Assembly: GCA_022574675.1 (NCBI GenBank)
Contig: JACZRO010000009.1
Coordinates: 1 to 36,630, forward strand
Source: Chloroflexota bacterium
GTDB lineage: Bacteria > Chloroflexota > Dehalococcoidia > Lucifugimonadales > Lucifugimonadaceae
Direction of reading: 5' to 3'
DNA length: 36,630 nucleotides
The position numbers and the translations under genes were made by a program. The stretch's first letter is position 1. Each line of letters opens with the position of its first letter. This document shows, piece after piece, positions 7,647-15,636 of this stretch. Under the pieces are notes generated by a model. It did not search any database and was not told the DNA's origin. It was given only the letters and a program-made list of their open reading frames with translations.

Positions 7647-7676
7647 ATCGTATGAACGGTCATCGGAACGTGTCAA
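7647..7676 (-). promoter_or_regulatory. Sigma-70-type promoter for the zinc-ribbon/recombinase operon
   Basis: On the minus strand a perfect -35 TTGACA (7671-7676) is separated by 18 bp from a -10 TACGAT (7647-7652). Transcription would start near 7640, giving a leader of about 70 nt. The same hexamer pair occurs with 17-bp spacing at the hspR promoter. Confidence 0.7.
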
Positions 7677-7707
7677 CAAAATGGCGCTCCTTTGTTCGTC
7701 CCACCGA

Positions 7708-7736
7708 TTGAACCGTCACCCACGCGGGCGTATCGT
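7708..7736 (+). promoter_or_regulatory. Promoter of pyruvate kinase gene
   Basis: -35 TTGAAC (7708-7713), a 17-bp spacer, and -10 TATCGT (7731-7736). The predicted start near 7743 gives a leader of about 55 nt to the ATG at 7797. It also rules against translation from an upstream TTG at 7692. Confidence 0.6.
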
Positions 7737-7796
7737 CTAGGCCTTACCGCCGTTGCCGGCCCTGATCGAATCCCGGCTCTTGCTGCGAGACCATTG

Positions 7797-9263
7797 ATGC
7801 CTGCTTACACTATTCCTGAACACGTGCTCAAGCGTCCCCGGACGCGGATCGTCTGCACGCTTGGGCCCGCGACCGCGACGGACGACAAGATCGAAGAGTT
7901 GATCCGCGCCGGCATGTCTGTCGCACGGCTCAACCTGTCCCACGGCACCCCGGGGGAGCACGAGGATGCGATCGCCCGCGTCCGTGCGGTGAGCAAGCGC
8001 ACCGGCGTCGCCGTGGCCATCCTGGCTGATCTGCCCGGCCCCAAGCACCGCCTCGGGCCAGCGCCTGACTCGGAGATCATTCTGGAGCCGGGCCAGCGCT
8101 ACATACTGCGCGACGGGGATGGCCCCTCGACGGCGAAGTTCGCATACGTCCATCCGGCGGGATTTATATCCAGCGCCCCGGCCGGCGCGAGCGTATTGAT
8201 CGCGGACGGCGCCATTCGGCTATCTGTCATCGAGGCGCGTTCCGACGAGATCGAGTGCGAGGTCGCGGTCGGCGGCCCCCTTGAGTCCCACAAGGCCGTT
8301 TCCGCCCCGGGCCACGCCTCCCAGATCAGCTATCTCACCGAGGAGACCGAGGCGGCGCTCACGGTGGCCGCCTCCCAGCGAGTGGATTTCGTCGGGATCT
8401 CGTACATCCGGTCTGCGGCGGACGTCAGGCTCGTGCGTGACTTCTTTTTGGCCCGCGACTTCGCGCCCCAACTGATCGCCAAGATCGAGCTGGCGGAGTC
8501 GATGGCGAACTTAGACGCCATCGTCGACGCCGCAGACGGGGTCATGGTGGCGCGTGGCGATCTCGGGGTAGAACTGCCGATCGCACAGGTGCCGGGAAGC
8601 CAGAAGAAGATCATCAAACTGGCGAATAGCGTCGGCAAGGTGGTGATCACAGCGACCCAGATGCTGGAGTCGATGATCAATGCGCCGGTGCCGACCCGTG
8701 CCGAGGTAACGGACGTCGCCAACGCAGTCCTGGACGGCACGGACGCCGTGATGCTGTCTGCCGAGACATCGATCGGCCAGTACCCGGGCCTGGCCACAGC
8801 CGTGATGGCCGAGGTGGCGACCGAAGCTGAAAAATCGTTGAACCGAGAAGAGATCGCAGGACGCCGCCGCAGCGGGATACAGGGGTTGGATAGCGCCATC
8901 GCTGACGCCGCCGTGGCGACGGCGGACCGCGTCGGCGCAAGCGTTATCCTCGCCTTCACTGAGTCCGGCAGCACCGCCGCACGCGTCGCCGGATTCCGGC
9001 CCGGCGTCCCTATCATCGTCGTAACGCATGACTCCGAGGTCGGGCGCGCCCTCGCGCTTCGCTGGGGCGTGACGGTCGTCACAACGCCCCGGCCGGACAG
9101 CATCGACGAGATGTTCAGACTCGGCTCCCGCATCGCGCTGGATACGGGACTGGCGAAGGATCACGAACGCGCCGTGGCGGTCATCGGCGTGCCGATAGGC
9201 GTGCACGGAAGCACCAACCTGCTGCGGGTGATCGACCTGCCGGAGCCGGAACCGAAGATCTAG
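7797..9263 (+). CDS. pyk: Pyruvate kinase
   Basis: A 488-residue glycolytic enzyme making pyruvate and ATP from phosphoenolpyruvate and ADP. The barrel domain begins RPRTRIVCTLGPAT and contains ARLNLSHG. The active-site segment is LIAKIELAESMANLDAIV, with the catalytic lysine, followed by GVMVARGDLGVELP and TATQMLESM, then EVTDVANAVLDGTDAVMLSAET. A C-terminal allosteric-type domain (about 360-488) includes AFTESGSTAARVAGFRP. The usual KIEN.EG is KIELAES here, a local departure from the common signature that should not abolish the lysine. The frame is open back to a TTG at 7692, but I chose ATG 7797 because homologues start here and the promoter lies at 7708-7736. The upstream Shine-Dalgarno is weak. 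Confidence 0.94.
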   Translation: MPAYTIPEHVLKRPRTRIVCTLGPATATDDKIEELIRAGMSVARLNLSHGTPGEHEDAIARVRAVSKRTGVAVAILADLPGPKHRLGPAPDSEIILEPGQRYILRDGDGPSTAKFAYVHPAGFISSAPAGASVLIADGAIRLSVIEARSDEIECEVAVGGPLESHKAVSAPGHASQISYLTEETEAALTVAASQRVDFVGISYIRSAADVRLVRDFFLARDFAPQLIAKIELAESMANLDAIVDAADGVMVARGDLGVELPIAQVPGSQKKIIKLANSVGKVVITATQMLESMINAPVPTRAEVTDVANAVLDGTDAVMLSAETSIGQYPGLATAVMAEVATEAEKSLNREEIAGRRRSGIQGLDSAIADAAVATADRVGASVILAFTESGSTAARVAGFRPGVPIIVVTHDSEVGRALALRWGVTVVTTPRPDSIDEMFRLGSRIALDTGLAKDHERAVAVIGVPIGVHGSTNLLRVIDLPEPEPKI

Positions 9264-9285
9264 GCGCCGGGGAAGGAAATAGCGC

Positions 9286-9325
9286 GGCCGGGTGGCATGA
9301 CAACCGCCTCCGGCTACACCCGGCC
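9286..9325. terminator. Shared hairpin between convergent pyk and DUF4129 genes
   Basis: A perfect 9-bp stem, GGCCGGGTG (9286-9294) with CACCCGGCC (9317-9325), encloses a 22-nt loop in the 76-bp gap between two convergent genes. There is no T-tract on either side, so it may stop transcripts only weakly or protect 3' ends. Confidence 0.4.
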
Positions 9326-9339
9326 CCGGGCGAAGGGCT

Positions 9340-10731
9340 TCAGCGCGGGAGACCCGAGCGCAGCCTTGTTACAACCTCGTCCGACGAAGGCTCATGCCCG
9401 TAGCACGCGGCGTTGAACCGCTCGGTCATCAGGTCCACCGGCGTCCCCGGAAGCGCACGTGACATGGCGATGCGGAGCTCGTTCGGCGTGCGGCCGGACT
9501 CCGTCACCATCCCCTTCCGGGCGGCCGCCTTCAGATAGCTGAAGTAAAGCTGGAAAACCTCGGAGATGCCGGGCTCGTCCGGGGGAAATCGTCGTTCCAC
9601 CCCGGCCTCACCGCGCCGGCGCATCCACTCCGGAAGCAGCCTGCCGAGAAGCCCGGCCAGGTCTTTGCCGGCGTCTGCGTCGCCACGCACAGACTCACGG
9701 TCGGCTCCAAAGCGCTTTCGTCGCTTCCCCAGATAGCGCCTGAACGTCAAGTACAGGACGACACCGATGGCCAGGAGGACGATGATCGCCAGCGGGAACT
9801 TGATCACCTCCACTACGGTGTCGAACACGCTCGATCCGCCCTCCCCGGCGCTTGTGGCGCGTTCCCGCAAGTTTTCCGGAACACCCGAATCCGTGCGGAG
9901 GATCACCCCGGAACCACCCTCCCCCCGGACGAGTTTGAGCAGGTACACCAACCCCATCGCCAACAGAGCGAACGGCACAGCTATGGCGATGAGGATCCAG
10001 CCAGCCACGACGCCCAACAGATGGCCGACGGCCCGGATAGCGTCGATCCACAGCACGGCCAGGGCGGTGATGGCGATGGCGGACAAAAGGATGCCGCTCA
10101 CCGCCATGGTCATGAACCGTCCCCAGAACGCTGAGCCGCGGTTCCCGTCCCGGGCCGCGACCAGGTGGTTCACCACCATCCCGCCGAGGGCGCTGGCGAA
10201 AAAGGGGAGGATGAGGAACCGGGCGTCTACGTCTGAATGGGTAATCCTCTCAAGCAAGAGCAGGATGCCGAGCGCCGCGGCTCCCGTGTAGAAGATCATG
10301 CGCTGTCCACTTTCCGGCTCGTCCGAGTTCAGGAGAGCCGCGCCGCGCAGCCACGCCGCCAGCGCCAGGATCAACGCCACGATTACTCCGAACACGGCGT
10401 CGCCGCCCAGTTCGCCGCCGGTCAGGGCGAGGGGCCAGCCCAGGTCCAGTCCGGGTTCTGCGCCGATCGCCCGGACCGCGGGCGCGAGGTAGATGACCGG
10501 CAGTCCCACGACGGCCTGGACGATCGCCAGGCTAACGAGGTCTCCTTTGCCCCCGCCGACCACCCAGTTCGCGGCCATCGAGACGCCCATGATCGCCGCC
10601 ACGGCGACCCACGCGAGCGGCGCAGTGGACAGTCCGACCATCAATGTGGCGATGGCTGCGAACGCGAACATCCGGGCGCTCTCGGACACCCAGAGGGAGA
10701 ACATGATCAACCGCCCCCGGCCGTCATCCAT
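9340..10731 (-). CDS. Multi-spanning membrane protein with C-terminal DUF4129 domain
   Basis: A 463-residue integral membrane protein. Roughly eight to nine hydrophobic segments occupy residues 10-280 and a further one lies near 315-335 (FPLAIIVLLAIGVVLYLTF). A cytoplasmic tail ends in the DUF4129 pattern: YFSYLKAAARKGMVTESGRT followed by PNELRIAMSRALPG and LTERFNAACYGHEPSS. In other bacteria this tail is fused to transglutaminase-like membrane proteins in MoxR-DUF58 clusters; no transglutaminase catalytic Cys-His-Asp is evident here, so this is the membrane and tail part only. It is the third gene of the operon, 41 bp after the DUF58 gene. A role in assembling or maturing envelope proteins with the MoxR ATPase is inferred from context. 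Confidence 0.75.
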   Translation of the reverse strand: MDDGRGRLIMFSLWVSESARMFAFAAIATLMVGLSTAPLAWVAVAAIMGVSMAANWVVGGGKGDLVSLAIVQAVVGLPVIYLAPAVRAIGAEPGLDLGWPLALTGGELGGDAVFGVIVALILALAAWLRGAALLNSDEPESGQRMIFYTGAAALGILLLLERITHSDVDARFLILPFFASALGGMVVNHLVAARDGNRGSAFWGRFMTMAVSGILLSAIAITALAVLWIDAIRAVGHLLGVVAGWILIAIAVPFALLAMGLVYLLKLVRGEGGSGVILRTDSGVPENLRERATSAGEGGSSVFDTVVEVIKFPLAIIVLLAIGVVLYLTFRRYLGKRRKRFGADRESVRGDADAGKDLAGLLGRLLPEWMRRRGEAGVERRFPPDEPGISEVFQLYFSYLKAAARKGMVTESGRTPNELRIAMSRALPGTPVDLMTERFNAACYGHEPSSDEVVTRLRSGLPR

Positions 10732-10772
10732 CAGTAGACGCTCCGCGGTTCTGCCGCCCGCACTCCGTCACG

Positions 10773-12107
10773 CTAGATCCTCCACCGCTCGAAGCTGACC
10801 TCACCCCGCTCGCGGTGCGCGTCCTCCTCGAAGTCGTCGCCGAAATCGTCCCCGAACACGTCGCCGATCGTCGGCTCGGGAGCGGGCGGGATCGGGAGAT
10901 CGAAGCGGTCGCCCATATCCTGCACCGGCACGCGAACTGTGCCCTCCGGCGCGGCGCCCCGTCCTACGTAAATCGCACGCGTCGGATGGCCGGACGCCGC
11001 CAGGCGGTCAGCCACGTCAAGCAGGCCGCGGCTCAGTACCGCGGACACGATCACTACCGTCGCCCCGTACGGGACCGCCCAGGGCGCCTCGCGTTCGAGC
11101 AGCCGTTCGATACGCTCCGGCGCGACCGGCCTGATCATCGCCAGCGCTTCCATGATCGAACCCAGTTGTCCCGGCCCAGCGGACGGCTGTATCACCATCC
11201 GCGTGTTGGGTCGTAGCGCGACACCGTTGGTGACCAGACCCACGCGGTGGCCGAGCTCCATCGAACGTGTGACGATCGACGCCGCGCCGACGATCGCTCT
11301 CTCTAACAGTCGAGGCGAGTAGCCGGTGAACAGGTAATCCGTGGTCAATACATCCATCACGATAACGGCATACTGTGTGACCGATCGGTCGTACGTCCGG
11401 ACGAACACCTGCCGGAACCTCGCCGTGGCCTTCCAGTCGATCGTCTTTATCGGATCACCGGGAACATACTCCCTCAGACCCCGGGGCCGGTTCGGGTCGT
11501 CCCACAGCGCCACCGTGGCGCGGGTGTCGCCTATTGGCCGCCCGGACGGCAAATCCAGATCGGGCAGCTCAACGGTCCGCGGATATACGAGAACGCCCTC
11601 GCGCGGCGGCGCCAGTTCCTGCGTCCGCGGGAACATGCCGAACAGATCGCCAGAGTCGAGCGTCGCCGGGCCGATCTGGTGATATCCGCGGCGTAAGGCC
11701 TTCACCGTGTACCGCATTGTCACGCGCTCGTACCAGGCCAGGCTGAACGACTCCCGCAGCTCCAGCGCGGCGCGACTGTTGGAGCGCGCCATTTGAGCGT
11801 CCTTTACCTCGAGGCCGATCGGCACGGTATCTGCGATGCGCAGCCACGGCATGGGGAGCGGTTTCGCGTTCGTCACCCGTATTTCGATCTCGAACTCATC
11901 GCCCACGAACATCGCGTGCGCCGGAAGTTCTCGCTCGTAAAGAACGTCCTCGAGCGAAAGCCGGCTCCAGATCCGCGCCCCGACGACGACGATGAACCCG
12001 AACACGCCGACGATCAGAATGAACGGGGAGACCAGCGCGATGCCGACCAGGGTCAGCACGATGAACAGGAACTCCCAGAGTCCCGAGAGTATTTCCTTGC
12101 GGGTCAC
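10773..12107 (-). CDS. DUF58 domain protein (VWA-like), MoxR partner
   Basis: A 444-residue protein. Two adjacent N-terminal hydrophobic helices (about 12-45) anchor it in the membrane. They are followed by a beta-rich region with RVTNAKPLPMPWLRI, and then the DUF58 signature RPRGLREYVPGDPIKTIDWK with ATARFRQVFVRTYD. The VWA-like domain starts at YAVIVMDVLTTDYLF; its metal-site motif is not the classical DxSxS. DUF58 proteins are regularly encoded next to MoxR AAA+ ATPases, as here, and are thought to work with them in protein maturation or complex assembly. The C-terminus is acidic (GDVFGDDFGDDFEED). The GTG start is 52 bp after the MoxR stop. Confidence 0.87.
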   Translation of the reverse strand: MTRKEILSGLWEFLFIVLTLVGIALVSPFILIVGVFGFIVVVGARIWSRLSLEDVLYERELPAHAMFVGDEFEIEIRVTNAKPLPMPWLRIADTVPIGLEVKDAQMARSNSRAALELRESFSLAWYERVTMRYTVKALRRGYHQIGPATLDSGDLFGMFPRTQELAPPREGVLVYPRTVELPDLDLPSGRPIGDTRATVALWDDPNRPRGLREYVPGDPIKTIDWKATARFRQVFVRTYDRSVTQYAVIVMDVLTTDYLFTGYSPRLLERAIVGAASIVTRSMELGHRVGLVTNGVALRPNTRMVIQPSAGPGQLGSIMEALAMIRPVAPERIERLLEREAPWAVPYGATVVIVSAVLSRGLLDVADRLAASGHPTRAIYVGRGAAPEGTVRVPVQDMGDRFDLPIPPAPEPTIGDVFGDDFGDDFEEDAHRERGEVSFERWRI

Positions 12108-12159
12108 CGGCGCCCACCCTCCCGCTTATCTGGCCGCTTATCTGGCCGCGTGACCGGAA

Positions 12160-13527
12160 CTATCGCTCGATCGGTACCGCGGTGGTCTCAAGCAGTTCCC
12201 GGATGACGTTGTCGCCGGCGCGTCCGCGCAGACCTGCCTGTGGTGAGACCATCACGCGATGGGCCAGCACGGGCACGGCGACCGCCTTGATATCGTCCGG
12301 AAGCACATAATCCCGCCCGTCGATGGCCGCCCAGGCCTGCGCAGCGTTGTACAGCGCTATGGCCGCCCGAGGGCTCGCGCCCAGGTGCAGCGCATCGTGT
12401 TCGCGCGTCGCAGCAATGATCGACAACAGGTAGTCGCGTAGATTCGGTTCGACGGCCACGTCCGAAATCGATTTCTGGGCCTCGAGCAACTCCTCGCGCG
12501 ACACGACCGCCGGCGTCTCCGGGGCTCTCCCGCCCGTGGTGAAACGCTCGATAATGCTTAACTCTTCCTCGCGGGTCGGGTATCCGAGTCCGATGCGCAG
12601 CATGAAACGGTCCAACTGCGCCTCCGGCAGAGGGAACGTGCCCTCCAGTTCCACCGGGTTCAGCGTCGCCATCACGAGAAACGGATCGGGCAACGGCCTC
12701 GTTACCCCGTCCGTCGTCACCTGCCGTTCCTGCATCGCCTCCAGCAGCGCCGTCTGGGTACGTGGCGTGGCGCGGTTGATCTCGTCCGCAAGCAACACCT
12801 GCGTGAAGATCGGGCCCTTCCGGAACTCGAACTCATTTTCCCGCATGTTGTAAATGGAGACGCCGAGCACGTCCGCCGGCATCAGGTCAGGAGTGAACTG
12901 GATCCGGCCAAAATCGCAGCGGATGGACGCCGCCAGCGACTTGGCGAGGGTCGTCTTGCCCAGCCCCGGGACGTCCTCGATCAAGAGATGCCCGCGGCAC
13001 AGCAGCGCCACGATCGCGAGGTTGATCGATTCATCCTTGCCCACGATCACCTGCTGGACCGCCACACGCATACGCGTTGCGAGCGCGGACACCAGCGCTG
13101 CGCCCGTCTGTCCTGCTGCATCCGAGCGCTCGGGTGCGGCCGGCTGTGCCGGCGAGCCGCTCACGATGATCTCCGGTGATGGCTCCGGACCATTCGTTCG
13201 ATCCGTCGCCTGGGTTCTGGGCGGGCTCGCTGCCGTGCCCGGTGTTTCCACTGCCACATCGGGCGTGCCGGAGGCTGAATCCGCGCCCTCAGGCCGTGAG
13301 TACACGGAAGCGGCGTCGCTTGAAATGAGCGCGATCACGTCATCTATGCCTTTTCCGCATCCGATGCAGTACCGCGCGTGCGCCTCGTTGTCTGTACCGC
13401 ACCCCGGGCATTTCTTCACGCCAAGCGGGTGTGGCCGCTCGCTATCCGGGACGATCAGCGGTTCACCGCACCTGTCGCACAGATCGCTTCCAGGCGCGTT
13501 CTCGGACCCGCAGTGAGCGCAGAACAC
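12160..13527 (-). CDS. MoxR-family AAA+ ATPase with two N-terminal zinc ribbons
   Basis: A 455-residue protein, about 130 residues longer than a plain MoxR (about 320). The extra N-terminus has two C4 zinc ribbons (C3/C6/C17/C20 and C40/C43/C54/C57), then a Pro/Ser/Thr/Ala-rich linker (about 70-140). The AAA+ module follows: Walker A VPGLGKTT (186-193), FTPDLMPADVLG, Walker B VLLADEIN (244-251), and sensor 1 ATLNPVELEGTFPLPEAQLDRF. A lid domain ends with LRGRAGDNVIRELL. MoxR ATPases act as chaperones that insert metals or assemble complexes with VWA-type partners; the DUF58 gene next door is the likely partner. The GTG start is preceded by GGGGGG six bases upstream. It is the first gene of a three-gene operon with no clear promoter visible. 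Confidence 0.9.
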   Translation of the reverse strand: MFCAHCGSENAPGSDLCDRCGEPLIVPDSERPHPLGVKKCPGCGTDNEAHARYCIGCGKGIDDVIALISSDAASVYSRPEGADSASGTPDVAVETPGTAASPPRTQATDRTNGPEPSPEIIVSGSPAQPAAPERSDAAGQTGAALVSALATRMRVAVQQVIVGKDESINLAIVALLCRGHLLIEDVPGLGKTTLAKSLAASIRCDFGRIQFTPDLMPADVLGVSIYNMRENEFEFRKGPIFTQVLLADEINRATPRTQTALLEAMQERQVTTDGVTRPLPDPFLVMATLNPVELEGTFPLPEAQLDRFMLRIGLGYPTREEELSIIERFTTGGRAPETPAVVSREELLEAQKSISDVAVEPNLRDYLLSIIAATREHDALHLGASPRAAIALYNAAQAWAAIDGRDYVLPDDIKAVAVPVLAHRVMVSPQAGLRGRAGDNVIRELLETTAVPIER

Positions 13528-13620
13528 GTATTACCCCCCGTTTTCCGCGACCCGGCTGCACCAGTCGACGCAAGTCGTCGAATCAGGTCGCGGGTAGGAA
13601 TAGTCACGCAATGCTATACG

Positions 13621-13638
13621 CCCCGGACAGCGCCGGGG
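13621..13638 (-). terminator. Hairpin downstream of the FAH-family gene
   Basis: CCCCGG-ACAGCG-CCGGGG forms a 6-bp GC stem 27 bp beyond the stop of the FAH-family gene and about 95 bp before the MoxR start. No T-tract follows, so termination is uncertain. Confidence 0.3.
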
Positions 13639-13664
13639 ACCGCTTCATCCTGCGTGTGCGCCAT

Positions 13665-14570
13665 TCACACCACGACGACCGTGTTCGTCAACCGGCCGAT
13701 GTTCTCAATCTCAACGTTGACGACATCGCCCTCGGCGAGCGTGAAGTCCGGAGGCGGGATCACGCCTGTGCCGGTCACGACCGTCGTCCCATCTGGCACG
13801 GCGTTGTGCCGCTGAAGCCAGTTTGCGATGTCCTCGCAATCCCTGAACATGGCGCTCGTCGACGTCTCGCCGTTGAACACTTCTTCACCGTCGCGCTGGA
13901 TAGTGAGCCGGATCGCCAGGTTCTTCGGATCGCCCACCGCCTCGGCTGTCGCAAAGCACGGCCCGATGGCGCATGACTTGTCGTAAATCTTCGCCTGCGG
14001 GAGATAGAGCGGGTTTTCGCCCTCGATCGACCGGCTGCTCATGTCGTTTCCGCAGGTATACCCGGCGACCCTGCCATCGAACAACACGAACGCAAGTTCC
14101 GGCTCCGGCACGTCCCACGACGAGTCCGCCCGGATACCGACCTCGCCGTAAGGACCGCTCAACCGGCTCGGCGTCGCCTTGAAGAACACCTCCGGCCGAT
14201 CAGCCTTGTACACCTTGCCGTATACGTCCGGCGTCCCGCTTTCGGCCTGCCGCTCAAACATGCTGTTCTCGTACGTCACCCCCGCCGCCCACACTTCCGG
14301 AGGCCTGAACGGCAGCTCCAGCCGGGGGCCGGCCGCCCCCTCGGCGGAGTTCTCATGAAGTTCTTCCAGGGAAAATGTATTGGGCATCCCGCGGTCGATC
14401 ACCTGCCGCGCCACATGGTCAAGCGAAACTCCCATCAGCGACGCCGCGCGTAGAAGCGCGAAGAGGTCCGTCGCTTGAGGGTTCGCCGCCGTCAGGTCGT
14501 AAAGGGTGTCGTCAGACGTCTCCACGCCGAAGTGGGACTCGCCCCGGAACGAAAACTGGTAGTAGCGCAT
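13665..14570 (-). CDS. Fumarylacetoacetate hydrolase-family protein, possibly 2-keto-3-deoxy-sugar-acid dehydratase
   Basis: A 301-residue member of the FAH superfamily, metal-dependent enzymes that hydrolyse, decarboxylate, isomerise or dehydrate 2-keto acids. An N-terminal domain (MRYYQFSFRGESHFGVETSD) precedes the catalytic domain. There PEVWAAGVTYENS, EVFFKATPSRLSGP, the metal ligands in VPEPELAFVL, AGYTCGNDMSSRSIEGENPL and the YDKSCAIGP segment match the family. The closing GTGVIPPPDFTLAEGD block is also typical. The N-terminal domain and length resemble the 2-keto-3-deoxy-D-arabinonate dehydratase group more than plain FAH enzymes, and an enolase-type sugar-acid dehydratase at the left edge would suit that, but the substrate is unproven. 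The start is ATG at 14570. A double GTATAC site lies 46-63 bp upstream and may be its operator. Confidence 0.85.
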   Translation of the reverse strand: MRYYQFSFRGESHFGVETSDDTLYDLTAANPQATDLFALLRAASLMGVSLDHVARQVIDRGMPNTFSLEELHENSAEGAAGPRLELPFRPPEVWAAGVTYENSMFERQAESGTPDVYGKVYKADRPEVFFKATPSRLSGPYGEVGIRADSSWDVPEPELAFVLFDGRVAGYTCGNDMSSRSIEGENPLYLPQAKIYDKSCAIGPCFATAEAVGDPKNLAIRLTIQRDGEEVFNGETSTSAMFRDCEDIANWLQRHNAVPDGTTVVTGTGVIPPPDFTLAEGDVVNVEIENIGRLTNTVVVV

Positions 14571-14615
14571 GCCGGCCCTGCCCTCTGAACGGTGGTCTGT
14601 TGTGAATGTTGTTCT

Positions 14616-14633
14616 GTATACCTTTACGTATAC
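14616..14633. promoter_or_regulatory. Double GTATAC palindrome, candidate GntR-type operator
   Basis: GTATACCTTTACGTATAC contains two self-complementary GTATAC hexamers with a 12-bp period, about one helical turn. It lies in the leader of the FAH-family gene. GTATAC cores occur in operators of several GntR-family repressors of catabolic genes. No regulator gene is adjacent, so the binding protein is unknown. Confidence 0.4.
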
Positions 14634-14698
14634 CGGGAAGCGCGACCAGAAGCTCTGGAAGCCCGGACGCGCCTGCCCCTCGCGAAGCCCTACAGGCG

Positions 14699-14722
14699 CA
14701 AAAACACGGCGCTCCAGCGCCG
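14699..14722 (-). terminator. Minus-strand intrinsic terminator or attenuator
   Basis: On the minus strand CGGCGCT-GG-AGCGCCG (14707-14722) is a perfect 7-bp stem followed by TGTTTTTG with five consecutive T residues. No minus-strand gene lies upstream, since npdG runs the other way. It may therefore attenuate transcription into the FAH-family gene or end a small RNA starting near 14750-14930. Confidence 0.5.
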
Positions 14723-14787
14723 CGCATCCTGCCTGCCTTTGCCGCGCCGACGGGCCGCTTTTTATAGCCCGTGAGCGGGGGCGATGC

Positions 14788-14793
14788 TACGAT
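14788..14793 (+). promoter_or_regulatory. Possible extended -10 promoter for npdG-acuC
   Basis: TGCTACGAT matches an extended -10 (TG-N-TACGAT, hexamer 14788-14793) about 140 bp before the npdG start. No -35 hexamer is recognisable. The rest of the 362-bp gap (14571-14932) holds the terminator and GTATAC sites annotated separately and no gene that I can support. Confidence 0.3.
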
Positions 14794-14932
14794 TCGGCCC
14801 AAACGTTGTCAAAGGCGCCGGCGGCCCGCGTGCGGACCCGCGCAACGCCCCTCTGACTACGGGGGATGCCAGAATTCGTGCGCAGTTCCCCCGCGGCGCA
14901 AACCGGAGCACATCGAAGGAACTAAATCTCAC

Positions 14933-15631
14933 TTGTCCGAAACAGGTCGGTCCCGCACCACATATGTCATCGGGTTCATCGGCGGTACGGGGCCGGAAGG
15001 CCGCGGGCTGGCGGTCCGGTTCGCAGCGGCCGGGTACGACGTCGTAATCGGCTCGCGCGACCACGCCCGAGCCACTGACGCGGCCGGCAAAGTCCAGGCC
15101 ATCCTGGCCGGCATCGGTGGCGCAGCCGGCGTGCGCGGCGCGCTCAACTCCGAGGCTGCGGCGGAGGCCGAGGTCGTGTTCCTCGCCGTGCCGTACGCCG
15201 GCATGGCGGCGACGCTGGAACAGCTCGCTCCGGCTCTGGCCGGCAAGGTGTGCGTCAACGTCATCGCGCCGCTCTCGTTTGAAGGCGGTGTCCCGGCGTC
15301 CGCACCACCCGCCGCGGGGTCAGCGGCGGAGGAAGCGGCCCAACTCGCTCCCGATTTGCGCTGGGTCTCCGGAATGCACACCCTCTCGGCCCGCGACCTG
15401 CTCGACCCGGCCGCACCGCTCGATACGGACGCAATCATTTGCGGCGACGACGACGATGCAAAGGCTCTGATAACCCGGCTCATCGCTGAAATCCCCGGCC
15501 TCCGCCCCGTGGACGCCGGCCCACTGCAAAGCGCCAGGTACCTTGAAGGCGCCACCGCCCTGTTGCTCAACATCAATCGGCGCTACAAAGCCCATGCGTC
15601 TCTCAAGGTCGCGGGACTCAAGATCGGGTAG
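14933..15631 (+). CDS. npdG: NADPH-dependent F420 reductase-type oxidoreductase
   Basis: A 232-residue Rossmann protein of the F420H2:NADP+ oxidoreductase (Fno/NpdG) family, which moves hydride between cofactor F420 and NADP. The N-terminal dinucleotide loop is IGFIGGTGPEGRGLAVRF. An AAGYDVVIGSRDHARA segment carries the SR that favours NADP(H). VVFLAVPYAGMAATL, then VCVNVIAPLSF and the C-terminal YLEGATALLLNINRRYKAHA are typical of the family. The chosen TTG at 14933 places the Rossmann strand about 12 residues from the N-terminus, as in homologues; AAGGA lies 12 bases upstream, a little far. The frame is open further upstream, but without a ribosome site. F420 use is known in Chloroflexota. 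acuC follows after five bases, so the two are probably co-transcribed. Confidence 0.87.
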   Translation: MSETGRSRTTYVIGFIGGTGPEGRGLAVRFAAAGYDVVIGSRDHARATDAAGKVQAILAGIGGAAGVRGALNSEAAAEAEVVFLAVPYAGMAATLEQLAPALAGKVCVNVIAPLSFEGGVPASAPPAAGSAAEEAAQLAPDLRWVSGMHTLSARDLLDPAAPLDTDAIICGDDDDAKALITRLIAEIPGLRPVDAGPLQSARYLEGATALLLNINRRYKAHASLKVAGLKIG

Positions 15632-15636
15632 CCCTG

